A stretch of 64,000 bases of DNA. It comes from Pholis gunnellus (Eukaryota; Chordata; Actinopteri; Perciformes; Pholidae). The stretch is from positions 15,044,262 through 15,108,261 of the forward strand of contig OU342819.1 in the NCBI GenBank assembly GCA_910591455.2. The letters run 5' to 3'. Below, in pieces: positions 11,401 to 25,981 of the stretch; the stretch's first letter is position 1, and every line of letters starts with the position of its first letter. The position numbers and the translations under genes were made by a program. Under the pieces are notes generated by a model. That model was not told the origin of the DNA. It saw only the letters and a list, made by a program, of their open reading frames with translations, and searched no databases.

Positions 11401-14400
11401 TGCTGGTTGCCTAGCAACAGCATGCTGGCAACAAGACTAACCTCCTGTAAAACCGCAACTTTGTTTTTTGTATGTACGAGATATACAAAAATGATACAAC
11501 ATGTTAATTAGTAAGCTTCACAAGTGACTGTAGGATGATTTTGTTACCTCTGAGCCAGGTTAAGAGGTTGTTTCCCAGTTTCCCTTCGTGCTGTAGCTTT
11601 AAATGTACCTTGCAGACATGAGTGGTATTGGCTTTCTCATCTAATTCTTGGCAAGGAAGCAAATTAGTGTACTTCCCAAACTCCAACTTTAAAGCAAATG
11701 TGGACATCTTAATCTCTTACCACTCCTGTTAAATTAGACTAAAACTCCCTAATGGGTTGCATCAATATAATCACAAGAATCGTAGTTTTCCAAACCTAAT
11801 TTGCATGAGCAACCACTTAAAGATACCCGCTGTGTACATGGCATTGTTTTGTACTTAACACAGTGTTACGGGATTTTTAATATTGTATTAATATATATTT
11901 GCAATCTAAGCAAGTAAAACCATCAAAGCCTGCAGCTGTTTTCGTTTTGTTGTAATAATATTAAGAAATGCAGATTCAATATCAGTCAGGTTAAGGAGGA
12001 CATCTATGCTTCACTGGACAATTTCTGTCTCTCCCTCTATTTCCATGTCTCTCTCTGCCCCCCTATGGTTTGTGTGTATGAGCTGTTAGTTTTTCAGAGT
12101 GAGTCTGAGATGACGCAGTATGCGAGCAGACAGGTGAAACCATGCTAATGATATTGAACCTGGCAACACTGTCAAATCCCCCAAACACAGCCGGCACATT
12201 GTATTCCCTTGATACGAGAGCAATCCTGAAATAACTCAATTGTTATGCTACGAGAGAAGCATCTATGGGTGTTTGCATGCATCTTGGTTTGTATTTACTT
12301 GTGAACTGTGTGTGACTGCATGTCCATAGACAGTATGCAGGGTTTCTGCCAGAAAAGTTGTGTTTGTCGGTGGCAAGGATCTTTTAAACAGCGACAGACT
12401 GATGACAGCATTAATGTAGGGACCTATAGTTTCTGTGATGACAGCTACTGACAGTGTTTCTAGGTTGATAACGTTAGCTTGGACTAGTTGGAAGCATGAG
12501 GGGGAAACTAAATGACCTCAGACCTGGTGTTTCCTATAGCGCTTTCACATTTTAACCAACAAATGTCACTGGTTACCTTTCCAACCATTGCATCAATGTT
12601 TCCGACCGAGCCGCCCCACTGTAACTCAAAAAATGACTCAATGCTTAAGCCTGGCGGGGGCTTCATGTCTTTTTGCACTAATTATAGAATTTTAACAAGT
12701 TTTCACTTGTATTGAAAACTTGCAAAATATAACCCTAATTATTTTACAATTACTTACCTCAAATGGCTACTGTTGGCAAAACATATACAGTGTATCATTT
12801 TTAAAATTATTTTTGAGGTTGGTATGGTCATTAAACACATGCATGATTTAACAGGAGCCCATTACAGCAACTTACTGGCATTCATAAAACTAAATGGCTT
12901 ATAAACCTCTGTTGCTGTACAATCTGCCCCTGTGCACTTTTTATAATGAAGGCACTGAATAGTGCAGAGTCAGAATTTTCCCTTTTAAACAATAAGCCCC
13001 AAGGCTCCCTCGTATTAAAGGGTAGTACAGTACATAAAGGTCGACATAAAGTATAAAGTAAACTAATTAACTACGAGTGGGAAAAATATACAAAGTAATA
13101 ACGATCATTAAAATCCAAATCCAATCCAGCAATTAAAACGTTTATTTTGAAAGACTATACGTCTATAACTATATATAACAAGTTATTATTTCATTTGACC
13201 TCTTTTTCTCAACACCAGACACAAATCCTCACACAACAGCCGGCTTGAATCAGTAGAGAACGAGTGGGAGAAAATAGACTTGAATTCATGGGCTATTATT
13301 TATACATTTCACATTTACTCTAAATCAACCAGTCCAATATACAACTACTATTTTAGCTCTTACATCAACTGCAATGGTCTCCTCATATTTTACTAGGTAG
13401 TTATCTGTGCTTCCTTACTCAAAATCCCACTGCACTGCAGTTTCTGTTATCTTTTTAGTTGGACGCTGAAAAGGCTGCCTGAACAGAAATGAATAACACT
13501 AAAACTCTGTGTTGTGCCAGCGCTAAGTTCTCAATAACACCAACATGGACAAAATAACATTTAAGTCTATGTATGGTGTTTACACCTGTTCCAGGATCCA
13601 AAAGCTCCCCTTGATCCAAGGCAGGTAGTGTAGAGTAACTGAAGTTGCAATTATGCAGATCAGGCGGTGCAGTGTAGTTTTTGAATGTTTTTTTGGCAAG
13701 TAGCGTGCGTGCATTGTACACCAGATTAGGTTAAACATGTAGCAATATGCTCATACTTCATACCCACATAAGGATAAGAAGTTCAGCTAAAAGCTCATGA
13801 TAACCATTATTACCAAAACAAAACACAATTCAAACACTATGCAACTAAATGAGCACACTGCAAAAACCCAGAATCCAGCAAAATAAGTCTCATCACTCTT
13901 TGACCAAAACTCACTGAACTAGAAGCCAAAAAAGAGAAAACATAAATCTCACTCTATACATCTGTAACCATATCAAAAATGTAGTTTGAGGGAATAGCAC
14001 TGATGCTAATGACTACTCCAATGTCTCTGGATAATTGTTGAGTGGTGACAACATTACTTGAAGTCATGAAATGCAAAGTCAGGCAGTCTCTGACAATGTC
14101 ACTGGCCCGGAAATGCTCAGGAGAGATTTCCTAAGGATCACATGCAATCATCAATATTTTCTCTGCATACATTTTTCCTGTTCTTCGCATTCTTGGTAAG
14201 AAATTAGTGACATTAGTTGTTGAAGAGCACTCGCATTATTGGTACCCAACATGGCAAAGACAGCAATCCTTCTCAGCCTCTTTTCCCGTTTGTGCTGTGT
14301 TATTCCAGTAACAGTCACCAAATCTACAAAATGAGTTGATCACACTCGTTTCTGTTATAGGTTTGTGCTTGCAATTGTGCATGCAGATAGTTTTATTAAA

Positions 14401-17400
14401 AAAACTTGTCTTGTAGTTACACACACTGGCTGCATATACAGAAACCCTTTTCCTCGTATGAAATAACCACTCAACTAACTCCTTTGCAAATCCTTGTTTT
14501 GGGCTGGATCCCACTAAGGAAATGAGCCAAGAGACAGAATACAGTTAGGTGTCAAAGCCAAGATCTGTGAAGTAAAAGCCATCTACATTAGGATATTTAC
14601 TCAACACAGTCATGACATGACGACAAATAACAAATCTCAATGTTAGTCTATATTGATCACCTAGCAAAGCTACAATGCCTGAAAATGAATGAGCACATTT
14701 CTCTGGCCTTGAGGCACCATTCCAAACTGTGCTCATAAAAGTCAACTCTTTATGTGATGGTCTTTCAGATGGAAAATCTATGCATTAATGACTTCAGTTT
14801 TGATGACAGCATGATGCCAAAAGTCACTAAAGGTTAAATTACCTTGAGGTGAAGAGGAAGTAAAAGCGATTTTCCCATTCAGATTGTTAAGCAACATGTT
14901 TGGCTGCCTCCTGCATTTGGTAATGAGCCACTCGGACGAGCTGGCAAAAGACAGAGGATGAACCCGAGATAGACATCTGGTGTCCCAGTTGGTCCCTTCT
15001 CATCTCACACAGACTCCTCTGTCCCTCGTGGCATTGCTTACTCAACATCTGTCCATGTAACAGTGCATTTTGTCTTTCTCCATGTTCCTATGAAGAAGAT
15101 AACTTCAGTTTGTTTGTTAGGATTTTTCTGATCACGTAACATCTCACTAAGGATGTGAGAATAGATTACATTTTCATGATAGGGGAATGGCAGATATGGG
15201 AGTAAGATGGCTCCATCGTGGAAGGTAGAAACAGGCAAGAGATGAGTAACTGAGTACTTAAAGGGAATCAGTCATCCAGGCACCGAGAACTGCCAAAACG
15301 TAACCACAGCCACTATTTTCAATTACGCATTGTCCCTCCTGTTGTCCACCCTCAGTAGTTTTTTCCCCAAGAGCTCTGTGTAGTTGTTTTCTTTTAATTA
15401 GTTTGAGGTTCGCTGACGATGCCATTTTATTGTGAACCCATTCAAAGATTCTACCTAATGCATGACCTGAAAAGTATGGGATGCAAAAACGATAGAGGAG
15501 GCCTTTATCCCACCACTGTGTTCACTGGCTCTTTGTCTGGCTTTCACAGTTCATTTTTTAGAGATTAGCATTTGTTCTCTCTCTTTTGCTATCGCTCCCT
15601 GTAATCCCTCCCTCCGTCTAAGTCTGCAGCTGCATGCCTACTTTTGGGACAATATACAATCCAAGTGGAGGCGACATTCAGCATTATCTGCTCCGTCTTT
15701 TTCTTTCTCAGACACAAGAACCAGAAGAGAGCAAAGACAATGATGAGAAACAAAAAGGCAGTGAACGGTGTGCCTGCTGTGTCCTACATTTAGGGGCTTT
15801 CAACGGTTTAGGGTAAAAAGTACGCACGCTTTCAGACAGTTGGGGGACAGATTGCTTGAATTGGATCAGACAGGTGGCCTAAGAGAAAATGCTAATCCCA
15901 AAACCAGATAGCTGGCCCTGCAGAGAGTGAGATGGTGAATTGAAAGTGTTCAAACAACTATTGTGGACTAGCAGGTGACTGAGATGCGAGCTTTGATGAC
16001 AGCCTCTTAGAGCAGTCGATGGGGATATCTGAAGCTATGATAACTGAGTAAGTCGTACACAGATTCATACCTGAATGCATGCAGGTGTTCTCCCACATTT
16101 GGTCTATAAACAAGCATAAACACATACAGATGCACGAAGAGGGATACGTGGATACACAAAGGTCCAGATGTTCAATGAAATGTAGTAAAACAATAATGCA
16201 TCACGGTGGATTAATTACCATTTTAATATTTAATACACATTGAATATTAAAGCTTATTTAGACAAGAGAAAGTTCAAAGCAACACTGACAGACCCTCCCA
16301 TCAGGCTTTGCTCCAAAGCCACACCCACAAAATGATCTGAATTAACATTAAGCTAGCAGCTTGTGGAGGACTCTGGTGACACGCAATGAGTGCATGGGCA
16401 GAGCATTGGATTTGTTTGCAGTTGGGAAGTAACACAAATTTCAGCAAATATAACAAAATGATGAATACCCACTCTGACGTCTGACATCAGCTCAATTTGG
16501 GCTTGTGGGTGTTTTTTGGTCGCAATCTGTGATCGTCCTTCCAAATGACACACTAAACTACAAAACACCAGGTATAATTAAGCCTTTAAGTTATCTGGGC
16601 AAAGTGGAAGTGGGCCAAGTTCTCTTCCATTATACAGCAGAAAGCGGAGCGATATTCGCTCTAGCTGATAGAGCCTCATCTCCTCTTCCATTAGCCTTTA
16701 TTGGTCTTCCAGTTCTAAACCGTTCCAGGGAGATAACATGCGCTCATATAGTCTTTTATGGTTTTATACTTCATTCAGCTTTAGAGGTATTAATCACAGC
16801 ATTTCATGAGTTTATGCTTTATTTTCTTTTAACGCCCTGCCCAATGTTAACAGAAGGAGAGATTGCAGGTAAATATTAAAGTCATCAATCAGGTAAAGTT
16901 CAAAGAGAAAGGGTGGAAAACACCTTGAGGCAGAAGAAAAGAGCTATCGTTTATACATCACCCATGACCGTGAACGATTTGTTGTAAAACCGCCATCCAA
17001 TTAAAAGATGTCTCTCCATCTGCTTCCTCCTGAGTCAGCGGCGACCTTTACCCTCCTCCCACCTTAGCCATGATACATCCACTGCCTCTGCTCACTTGCA
17101 GGTGTGTGTGTTAAGACACAGATGATAAAAATAATCCATTAACTAACTGACTTTACATGAACAAAGTGGAATACAAGATAACGTAACTGTAATACATTAT
17201 AAACTGTAGATGTGTATGCTTATTAAGTGTGTGTGTGACAGAGCCACAGTTAGTCATACCTGAATGCCATTACTCTATGTCAGTGTTCTCACAGGGGGTG
17301 TAAATATGAGAAAGAGTTATGTTGTACAACTAAGCTGTAAAAAGGCATTACTTTCATGTCACAGATATGTGGAACAATAACGGTAAAAGGTTACTGCATG

Positions 17401-20400
17401 TATACGATTAAGGACTGAGTCGATACTTGCTTTATCAGCTAGTGTGCGCTGTTTTAACTGGTTACACAGCTTTGTGTGAGTTAGCATTAATTGCCTGCAA
17501 AGAATTAAGAAGCACAAGCTTTGACTTTGGGTCACTTTGCCTCTCGGCAATATTGTCTGGGTCATGCAATTTGCTTGTTTACACTATCTATATTCACTCC
17601 TCTTGTGACAAAAACAAAAATTGCCTTGGGCATAATTGACTTCGACTGCAGCTAAGCTTGGGACAATTTCCAGCCTTGCAGTGATTTACAGGGAAAATGG
17701 TGCAATGTCAGCATTTGATTTGTCACTCCTTTTTTGAAAGATGAATTACCCACTCAACCATCAACAGAAACACACTTGACCACACATAAGACATGAGGTA
17801 TCATTTTGAAAACAGTAAACATACATGGTTTTCGCAAGTAAAAAAAAAAAGTGCATAAAGCAAGAGAGAAAACACTGACTGCATTCTCTGTGCTTGTTTT
17901 CGACTTTTTAATAAGGAAAATATGTCCCAGGTTTGGTATGCATGCTGATGCTGATGAAGATGATGATGATAATGATAATTGCAATGCCTTTGTGTATCCA
18001 TGCATGCTTGTGTATGTGCACTTAACATGTGTCTATGTGTCTACACGATTTCATGCTGCATGCATCTATTTTTAGCCAATCTCAGAGGGAAACATACTGT
18101 TCTTTCTCTGTCACTAAAACATGTACACCCTACTGTAGGATATATATATATGCAAATATGGATCCATGGAGGACACAGTGGTTGCAGTATGTGGGCAGAC
18201 ACATCATCCCCATTGTCATTCCCTCAGTGTGTAGATTAATGAAGTCTAAATAGCTCATGTCATTAGGGTGGGTGGCCACTGACTCGTCTACAAAACCCTG
18301 GGGATTCTTTCATAATGATATACTTTAGGTCAATATATAGAGATAGAGCAGAGTGTGAAGTCAGGATGCTGACGGCATATAAGTGTTTTTTCTCTGTCCT
18401 GTCCCAAAGGACTTGTCAATTCAAAGGAAACATCTGTCAATCCAAGTAAACATTTTAAAAGACTGATTCAAGCATCGCCTGTTCAACCTTGAATTCCATT
18501 TCTATGCAGAGGCTGCAAGGCACTGATACAATGACACTCAAAAAGGTATTAACATGCCATCATTTCACAACAGTTACTCAAGTGTCATTAGAGTGGAAAT
18601 ACATAAATCATTCCTTTGACATGTACAGTACTGTATGCATGCGCACACGTACAGTCATTCTTTGACAAAGACCTTGGCCGGGAAGGCACACAAACACACA
18701 GACAAACACTGGAGGGTCTAACTATGTTAAATGACTAGTATTAATCACCTTTCTTGGTCTCCGTGGTGATTATGAACGCATTAATCAGCAGCGTGTCTGC
18801 CAGATGGAAGTGAGCATGCCAGGCCGATCAAGGGATGGATGAGAAGTGAGGTGCAATAGTGGAGAGAACCACTGGGGGGAATGGAGCTGTCTTTTTTTTC
18901 TTTTCTCTGTCATCACAACAAAGTGCATGTCACTCTAAGTGGAAAAGAGAATATGAAAGAGACAATGATGAGTACCATAAGAGCAGCTGTTCATCATTAT
19001 TCTGAGCAACCCACACCGACCTTCTGTGGCTCTCAGCAACACTTGTGTTTGAACGCTCATGCATCAAGATGCTGCCCACCATCTCTGCGCCAGACGACAT
19101 GTCCATGCCCTTCTTTTTCCTTGTATACGCAACACATCCAGCTTTTTTCAATCAAAGAACTTGCCAACAAGGGGCGCAACCACACAGTCAGCTCATCATC
19201 TGGTACCATTCACAACACAGGGCTCACAGTTAGATTCAGTTACGATACTCATTTATTCTTGGTTAGGTGTAAAACAGTCTTTCCAGTTTCACCATTCTTG
19301 GTTTTTATAGGTTTTTTTAAAGTTGCATGACTCCTCCTCCTACGGACAAGAACAGACCTTACTGATGAAAGCTCTGAGTCAAACCTGCCTGTCACACCTC
19401 TGTACGCAGTCCGTCCTTCACTCTCCCACGTCTATTTGAAGCTACAAAATCCATTGTTACAGGTCTATTTATGTGTCCAAACACATCGCCATACACACAT
19501 TTGCTGTGTGTATAGACATGCACAATGTATCCAAAGATGCACACATGTACAGGTACGGTACACTCTCAGGTACAGCTGTAGTTGTTTAAACTGTTGTTTT
19601 AGTGACAGCTGTCTGCCTGTCACACTACGCCACTCAACTTTCATTCCAATCACGCAGACCTTTTCATTTCGCAGCAAGCTTTTAAGACATCGCCGCACTC
19701 ATCTGCTACAACAAACAACGTTATTTTCCCCCCATCAAAAATAGTTCCAAGTGCACAATAATTTGCATTCATTTCAACTTCAAAATTCACATTAATGAAA
19801 ATGACAGCAGTATCATCCGTTAATTTGCACAAGAGTAGCCTAATGGCAGCACAGTGGTGGCTGACGCTAATTTCTCTCTCATTAATATTGTCACCCCAAG
19901 CAGGAAGCACTCAAAAAGGAATCAAATAGGTTGTGTGGGTGGATGTGTCGATGGAGTGGCTTTGACTGGAACTAAATCAGTATTCACTGTATAATTCAGC
20001 AAATTAAAAAAAAAAAATATGCATAATAACTATTTTATATATGCTATCTATCCGCTTATACTGTGTGAGTCATTCAAAAGAAACTTGCTGAACTATATAT
20101 CAAATATCTAGCATTTATAACTTATGTGGCAAAGGAACCAGCATATTTCTACACAGCCTGCATTTGTCTATTGGCGTGTTACTGTTGACAGCCAAAAGGA
20201 TCGCAAACAGCAAAATCAGGTCAAGAACAAGTATTGCTATTTTTCCTTCAAACTCTTTTATCTCCTGACTTAGAAGAGAGTCACTTTTTTACAACCGGAA
20301 GAAGGTTTTGTGTGGAGGCTTTGCAACATGGCTCTAGAAATTAAGCATTGATCAGTAATGATGCAAAGACATGGTATTATATTGTGTCTGCGGGACAGCA

Positions 20401-23400
20401 ATGTATACCAAAGGGTGGCAAAAAAAATAATATCCATGGGTCATTTAAAAAGCAGATCAGAAAACCTTATTTGTAAGAAAAAAAAATTGTATTGTACAAT
20501 TATAGAAGCAGCGATGAAAACACTGCACCAAAAACCCATGGTAAAGCATACTTGAGTTCCCCCATATCAAGACTACATTATGGAAAAAAAATACATCTTT
20601 CATGTATTTGATACCTCTAGGCCATCAGGGCATCAAAGTCTGAGTATGCCTCAGCCTTTCCATGGTGAATGTGATTACAGTCGCTGTGACAGAGACCTTG
20701 TGTAAGCTGTCAATCAGCATCAGTCTTTCCCTGACAGACAGAGAGCCTGCAGTAAGACAGTCACAGAGGGTGAAGTACTGTATGTTGCTATCCTGAATGA
20801 GAGGGCCATGGTAGAGGCCTGTCTGACTCTGCTATCCTGTAGTGAAAAAGGTCAAAGTCACCAGGGGATATTCAAGAAAAAACAGTGTTAACAATGTGCC
20901 TTTGGTAAGTGCAATTCCCACAACTCTTCCTTGGGATACAAAGCAGTTATTGTAGTCCAATAGACAAATTGGTCAAGGAAACATCACTTGAGGGTGACGG
21001 TGCAACATCAATATAATGGACTTCAGAAGTTGAAAAGATGAATTATAGTCTATAGATATAAGCGCTACAAAATAAAAGCACTTATATGAGTGGAAAAAAA
21101 GCCACAGGACATGGAATGACTTGCTAGTATTATTACGAATAAGCTCATAAGTTTCTTTTTTTTTACATTTTTGGTTAATACTGTGAGGATGCCAAACAAG
21201 AATCTGTAAACAGTGTGTATAGAAAAACAATATGGCAATACCCACCTGTTTGTTTGAGCAAAGCTAATCAAAGGAAGAAAGAAAATCACTTAGCGAATCA
21301 CGAGTCTTCACACCGTCTAAACAACGACTGATGTATTACTGAGTATTACCCAATGCACACAATTACCCACCACTGACAGGTGCTGTTATTTTAACAGCAG
21401 GGCTTTTGTTTGTGCATTTACATTTACGTACATTTCTACATTTGTACATATGCAAATGTTTGGTGTGGGTCCTACGCACTGTTCTAGAAATGAAATCCCT
21501 TTATATGAAATGCATGAATGTACAAGTTCTGTGTTTCTTCCTCCACCCTTTCTTTGCTCATAAATAAAGCTCAATAACAACAAACAATCCCTATGGACTC
21601 AATTAGATACAGTTAAATAAATGATGTGACTTTAATGCCCTGCCCATGAGCACCCAAATATCTTCCAACCAAAAATATATTTATTGTGTGTGTGTGTGTG
21701 GGTGTGTGCAGGGGTACATGCGTTTGTGTGTGACTTTATGTTCACACTTCCTCTGTCTTGGGATCTGCCATGGAGCTCCCTGAGCAGCAGTGTGTGCTTG
21801 ATAATTAGAGAACACACGCCTGGTTGGCTCGGGGAGGGCTGCTGCCTCAGGGAAGGGTGAATGCTATGAGTGACTATCAACCACTACCCGTATCCAGCGA
21901 CAACTTAAAGAGATCCAAGTTTTGGGGAATTGAGTATTGTCAGGCTAACCTCTGCGATAGCTGCAGGTTCAATGTGATAACCAGAAAACACACAGGATAT
22001 AGAGCAGTAAGGACCAAGTGAAACAGTTACAACCTCTGAGCAAACATGCATTAAACAAGCAACAGCTGACCTGGTTTTGACCAACTATCATAATGGTTAA
22101 CCCAACGAGGGTAATGTCAAGTCAAACAATTGAGCGACTGAATTTAAGTCGTCACAATGCTCTATATGTATTACACCAATCTGTCTGAGATCAAGCAAAA
22201 ATCTGCATGTTCTCAACGCTTCAAAAAGAAACCCTTATTGTCAGTCTAAATCTAAAATGCAACAGTTAATTGGTCCTTGTTGATCAACTCGTTTGGCCAA
22301 ACGCTATGCTGATTTCAGGTATGAACATTACCCACGGGAAGTAATGTTGTAATCATGTAATCATGTCTGTGTACCTTTTCAACTTTCATTTCTTGAGTAT
22401 TTAAATAACATTTAACAGTCAAGGCATATATTGTTTGTCTTTCCAACAATAATGATCAGATTTCCCCATGGGATAATTAATGTTTCATCTACTCTAAGCC
22501 AGTTTAATTCTGACAAGTAACATCAATTGCTTGGCTCTGGGGAGTAATGAACATGTAGTGTTTATATTCCGCTGTATACTCTACAAGACCAAGTCGTTTT
22601 TTTTAAATGTTAATAATTAATATGCCTCTGCTTTGAATCGGCTCGCAGTACACAAAGGTTAGGGCTCATCGGGGGACTCGGCTAAGGTAAGATAGTAAAA
22701 CAAAAGTTAACCAAACACATTGTCCAATTCTCAGTTGCCGAGGAATAAAGGGAGGAAAATCAATTTGATCTGGCAGCCATAGTAGACAGGGTAAAGCAAT
22801 AAATGCAATGTAGCTAGACAAATACTATCTACCATTGTCTGGTCTGAATACCATGTGCGATATTAATTCACGTCCTCTCTAACCAGTCCCCTTGTTTCTG
22901 CAGTATATCAGTTCGACTGACAGACAGAGGCCTGTGGTCTGTAATCCTGCACATCTCTTACTCAGCCTTATTCCATGTCCTCCCTTCACCCCGTCCATAT
23001 TGGTGCCAGTGTTTGCTGTCCTGTGTCTCTGCTCCACTGCCGTTTCCCTCTTCTATCCTTGCACCTTTGATGTCAGGACCACAGCTAAAGCCTGAACTAA
23101 TCTGCTGTGGGGCTTCCTGAGCCCTAAACCAGGCCAAGGGTTGGAACCAAGAACATGGCACGGGGACAAAAGAAAGACCGAATGACTAGACTGAGAGAAA
23201 TCATGCTCTCATTTGTTTTAAACATATTGTAATAGAAATTCAATTTCACTTTTAGATAAATAATACAGTTAAAAAATAAAGTAAAAAATGTATTGATCTG
23301 TATATTGTGTATTTCAAATGGCAAAGAACGCAGTAGCCAATAAACCAGAGAGAGCTGTATGGCAGTATGTAAAGTGTAAGCCACAATCCATACCGTTTTT

Positions 23401-24276
23401 AGAAGTACTAATGAGGGGGTGGATAGAATAGAAGGGCTTACGGTAGTCCAATTAATGATCCTGGAGGATGAGTCTGCTGTCGGGGGAACATTGTTATGAA
23501 GGACGGAGACAAGATGAAAAACCACCATGAGGATGCTATCTGCTGTAATGAACTGGGAAATGAGAGAACTGAAGGAAGGAAGTGCAAAGAAATAGCGTCA
23601 GCACACTGCATGAAAAAGGAAGCTACAAAGGAACTAAATGTATAAGCTTTAGTTTAGCCTATAGCCAACCCTCCCATCCCCTCCCCATGGCATCCACACC
23701 AAGAGAAGAAAAGGCAGAATAATCCCTGAGCAACACTATTCATCTGTCTTGCTCTGATGGTACTATTTATAGCACATTAAAGGGCTAAAACCGCCTTTTT
23801 TCACCTCTGACACAAAACATTAAAAACCCTGCAAAGTTAAAGCTCTACTAAGAGGATCAAGTGTGTAAGCAACAGAAACTCAAACAAGAAAGGGCAAAAA
23901 AGAGAAAGATGGAAGGCATCTCTCTGAGTTAAGGGTTATCCAGAAATATATTCTTCAAATAAAATGTTCTGCTTGATCGGTGAAGGCACCTTTAAGTTCA
24001 GATTTCATTTTAATTTACACTGCAAAGATAATTCATTACCATATACAGGAAGCTAAGTTTAAAGGAGCACCAACAATACTTAATGCTGACCCAGTAATTT
24101 CACAACAGCACGTTTTATTAACCACAAAAATCATCCAATAATATTTCAAATAGATATCCTTATCCCACATGCAATACACTGTGCATCTGTTGCAGATAGA
24201 TCCAGATAGAATGCTGTAGATGCCATAATAAAGATAAGATAAGAAAGGGCAACATTTAACTTGAGAACAGCAGCAC

Positions 24277-24330
24277 AGAATCAAAGTGAAATATGACAGC
24301 GACTAGATCTGGTTGTTTTCATTTTCATCA
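24277..24330. repeat. Local dispersed duplication, copy 1
   Basis: The sequence AGAATCAAAGTGAAATATGA, followed by a CTAGATCTGGTTGTTTT stretch, recurs in diverged form at 25862-25915. About the first 21 bases are nearly identical, and the rest is recognisably related. The family is unknown. Confidence 0.6.
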
Positions 24331-25861
24331 ATGTGCCCCTTGATATTCACACCTACATGGGGCGGGGGAGAAGAGTAATGTGTTGAGAACCCAACAGGTC
24401 CAACATCTGACTCCAAACTCAGAGTCAAACACAATAATACGCTACTAACCTGCACACATACAAACCAATAGATCCAACAAAGTACCCCATTATGCAGTAT
24501 TCAGCACAGCAAAATGATGTGGCATGACAGAACAGTGTGGACAAGGGAGAGGATAAACCTCACCGCAGGGCACAGTTTGGACCCAGGGCTGCAAAATATG
24601 ACCACTCTGCTTCCCCTACCATACTAACCAAGTACACAATCTAATGTAATACCCGTTTTCGTATATATTGAGGCATATCTACAAAACAGCAAAAGGCAAC
24701 GCTGCATGTTTGTACAGTACATGTATTTTTGTATCACGCTACTATATAGTCTCCAAAACTGGCCTCGTGTCAAAGGATCAGCTTCCTCGCTGATCTCAAT
24801 CATCCATGCAAAGAGCGCACTAATTAGCCATGCTAAGTCAAATCACGCTGTTTTTTTTCATGGTTCACAGGCCACAGCACCCCCGTAATCCTCCGTTATC
24901 ACACAGTTGGGGAGGATAGCGGAGCTAATAACACTGTGATATTAGCAACACTGATCTGCCAGTGATAGAGCCAGGCAGCGCAAGCTAATTCTGCCTGCAT
25001 GAGCCCCAGACCAGACAAATCCCTTTTTTAATTATTTTTTTCCCCCCTTGCCCATCCCTCTTCTCAATGTTCTCTAATCGGACCATCTAATTAAAAAAAG
25101 CACGAAGAGTGGCAAGCAGGCAGCCTCAGTGTCGAACAAAGACATGACGAGGTTCACATGTTGGTAGAGGATGAGACTGATAACCTGTGCTACAAGGTAC
25201 ATGGAAATTACCTGCATTTGTAGTGTGCTGGTGTGCCCCAACACTCATTTCAACATTTAAATGTCAACACCTTGCAACTCCAATAGACCAACTGTAGATT
25301 AACCTTCGCATTTTAGAATAATTACAAGAAACCAATGATTTGTTAAAAGCACATTTGTTGCAAAGTCCTGTTATCAGGGACGTATATGTTAGAGCCTTGT
25401 CAAGATAAAACTTTGTGTTGGTCTCTGTCTTTGCTCGTGTCTCATTCTCTCTGTGGGGAAAGCGAGATTAAGAAAGATTGCAGTGCTGTGGGATCAATAT
25501 AATGCTAACACCTCTCTGGCACTCTCCAAAAATCTCTACCACGCAAAAGCCCACTTACAGAAGGAGTCTAATGGATCAAATAAACACTGTATCATTTTAG
25601 CTTTGACTTAACCTCTGATGAAGCAACAGCCTTGTCTGCAATGAGTATAAGTATTCAAAAAAGACAAATATGACTCAACTTCTAAGCCACAAAAAGAATC
25701 GTCATAATATAAGAACTGCTAATAACGTAATAAAAATGCAATAAAAAATCTATTTAATAGCCTAATAAATAATGTATTCACTTTTTTTTTACCTACAATT
25801 TAATACGTTATTACATTTTATGGTTTGTGGCATTTTATTCATGACAAAATTTAATAATGTT

Positions 25862-25915
25862 AAGAATCAAAGTGAAATATGAGAGTGGATAGGTCTGGTC
25901 AGTTTTATTTTATAT
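25862..25915. repeat. Local dispersed duplication, copy 2
   Basis: AGAATCAAAGTGAAATATGA followed by TAGGTCTGGTCAGTTTT matches copy 1 at 24277. It runs straight into the palindromic CA/TG/TA microsatellite, which suggests that the microsatellite grew at the tail of a retroposed sequence. Confidence 0.6.
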
Positions 25916-25934
25916 ATACACACACACACATACA

Positions 25935-25977
<43 letters not shown>
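25911..25977. repeat. Compound palindromic TA/CA/TG/TA microsatellite
   Basis: The run TATATATACACACACACACA is followed by TACA and then TGTGTGTGTATATATA and a long (TA)n. The CA and TG halves are mutual reverse complements, so the stretch at 25911-25950 can fold on itself. Confidence 0.9.
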
Positions 25978-25981
<4 letters not shown>

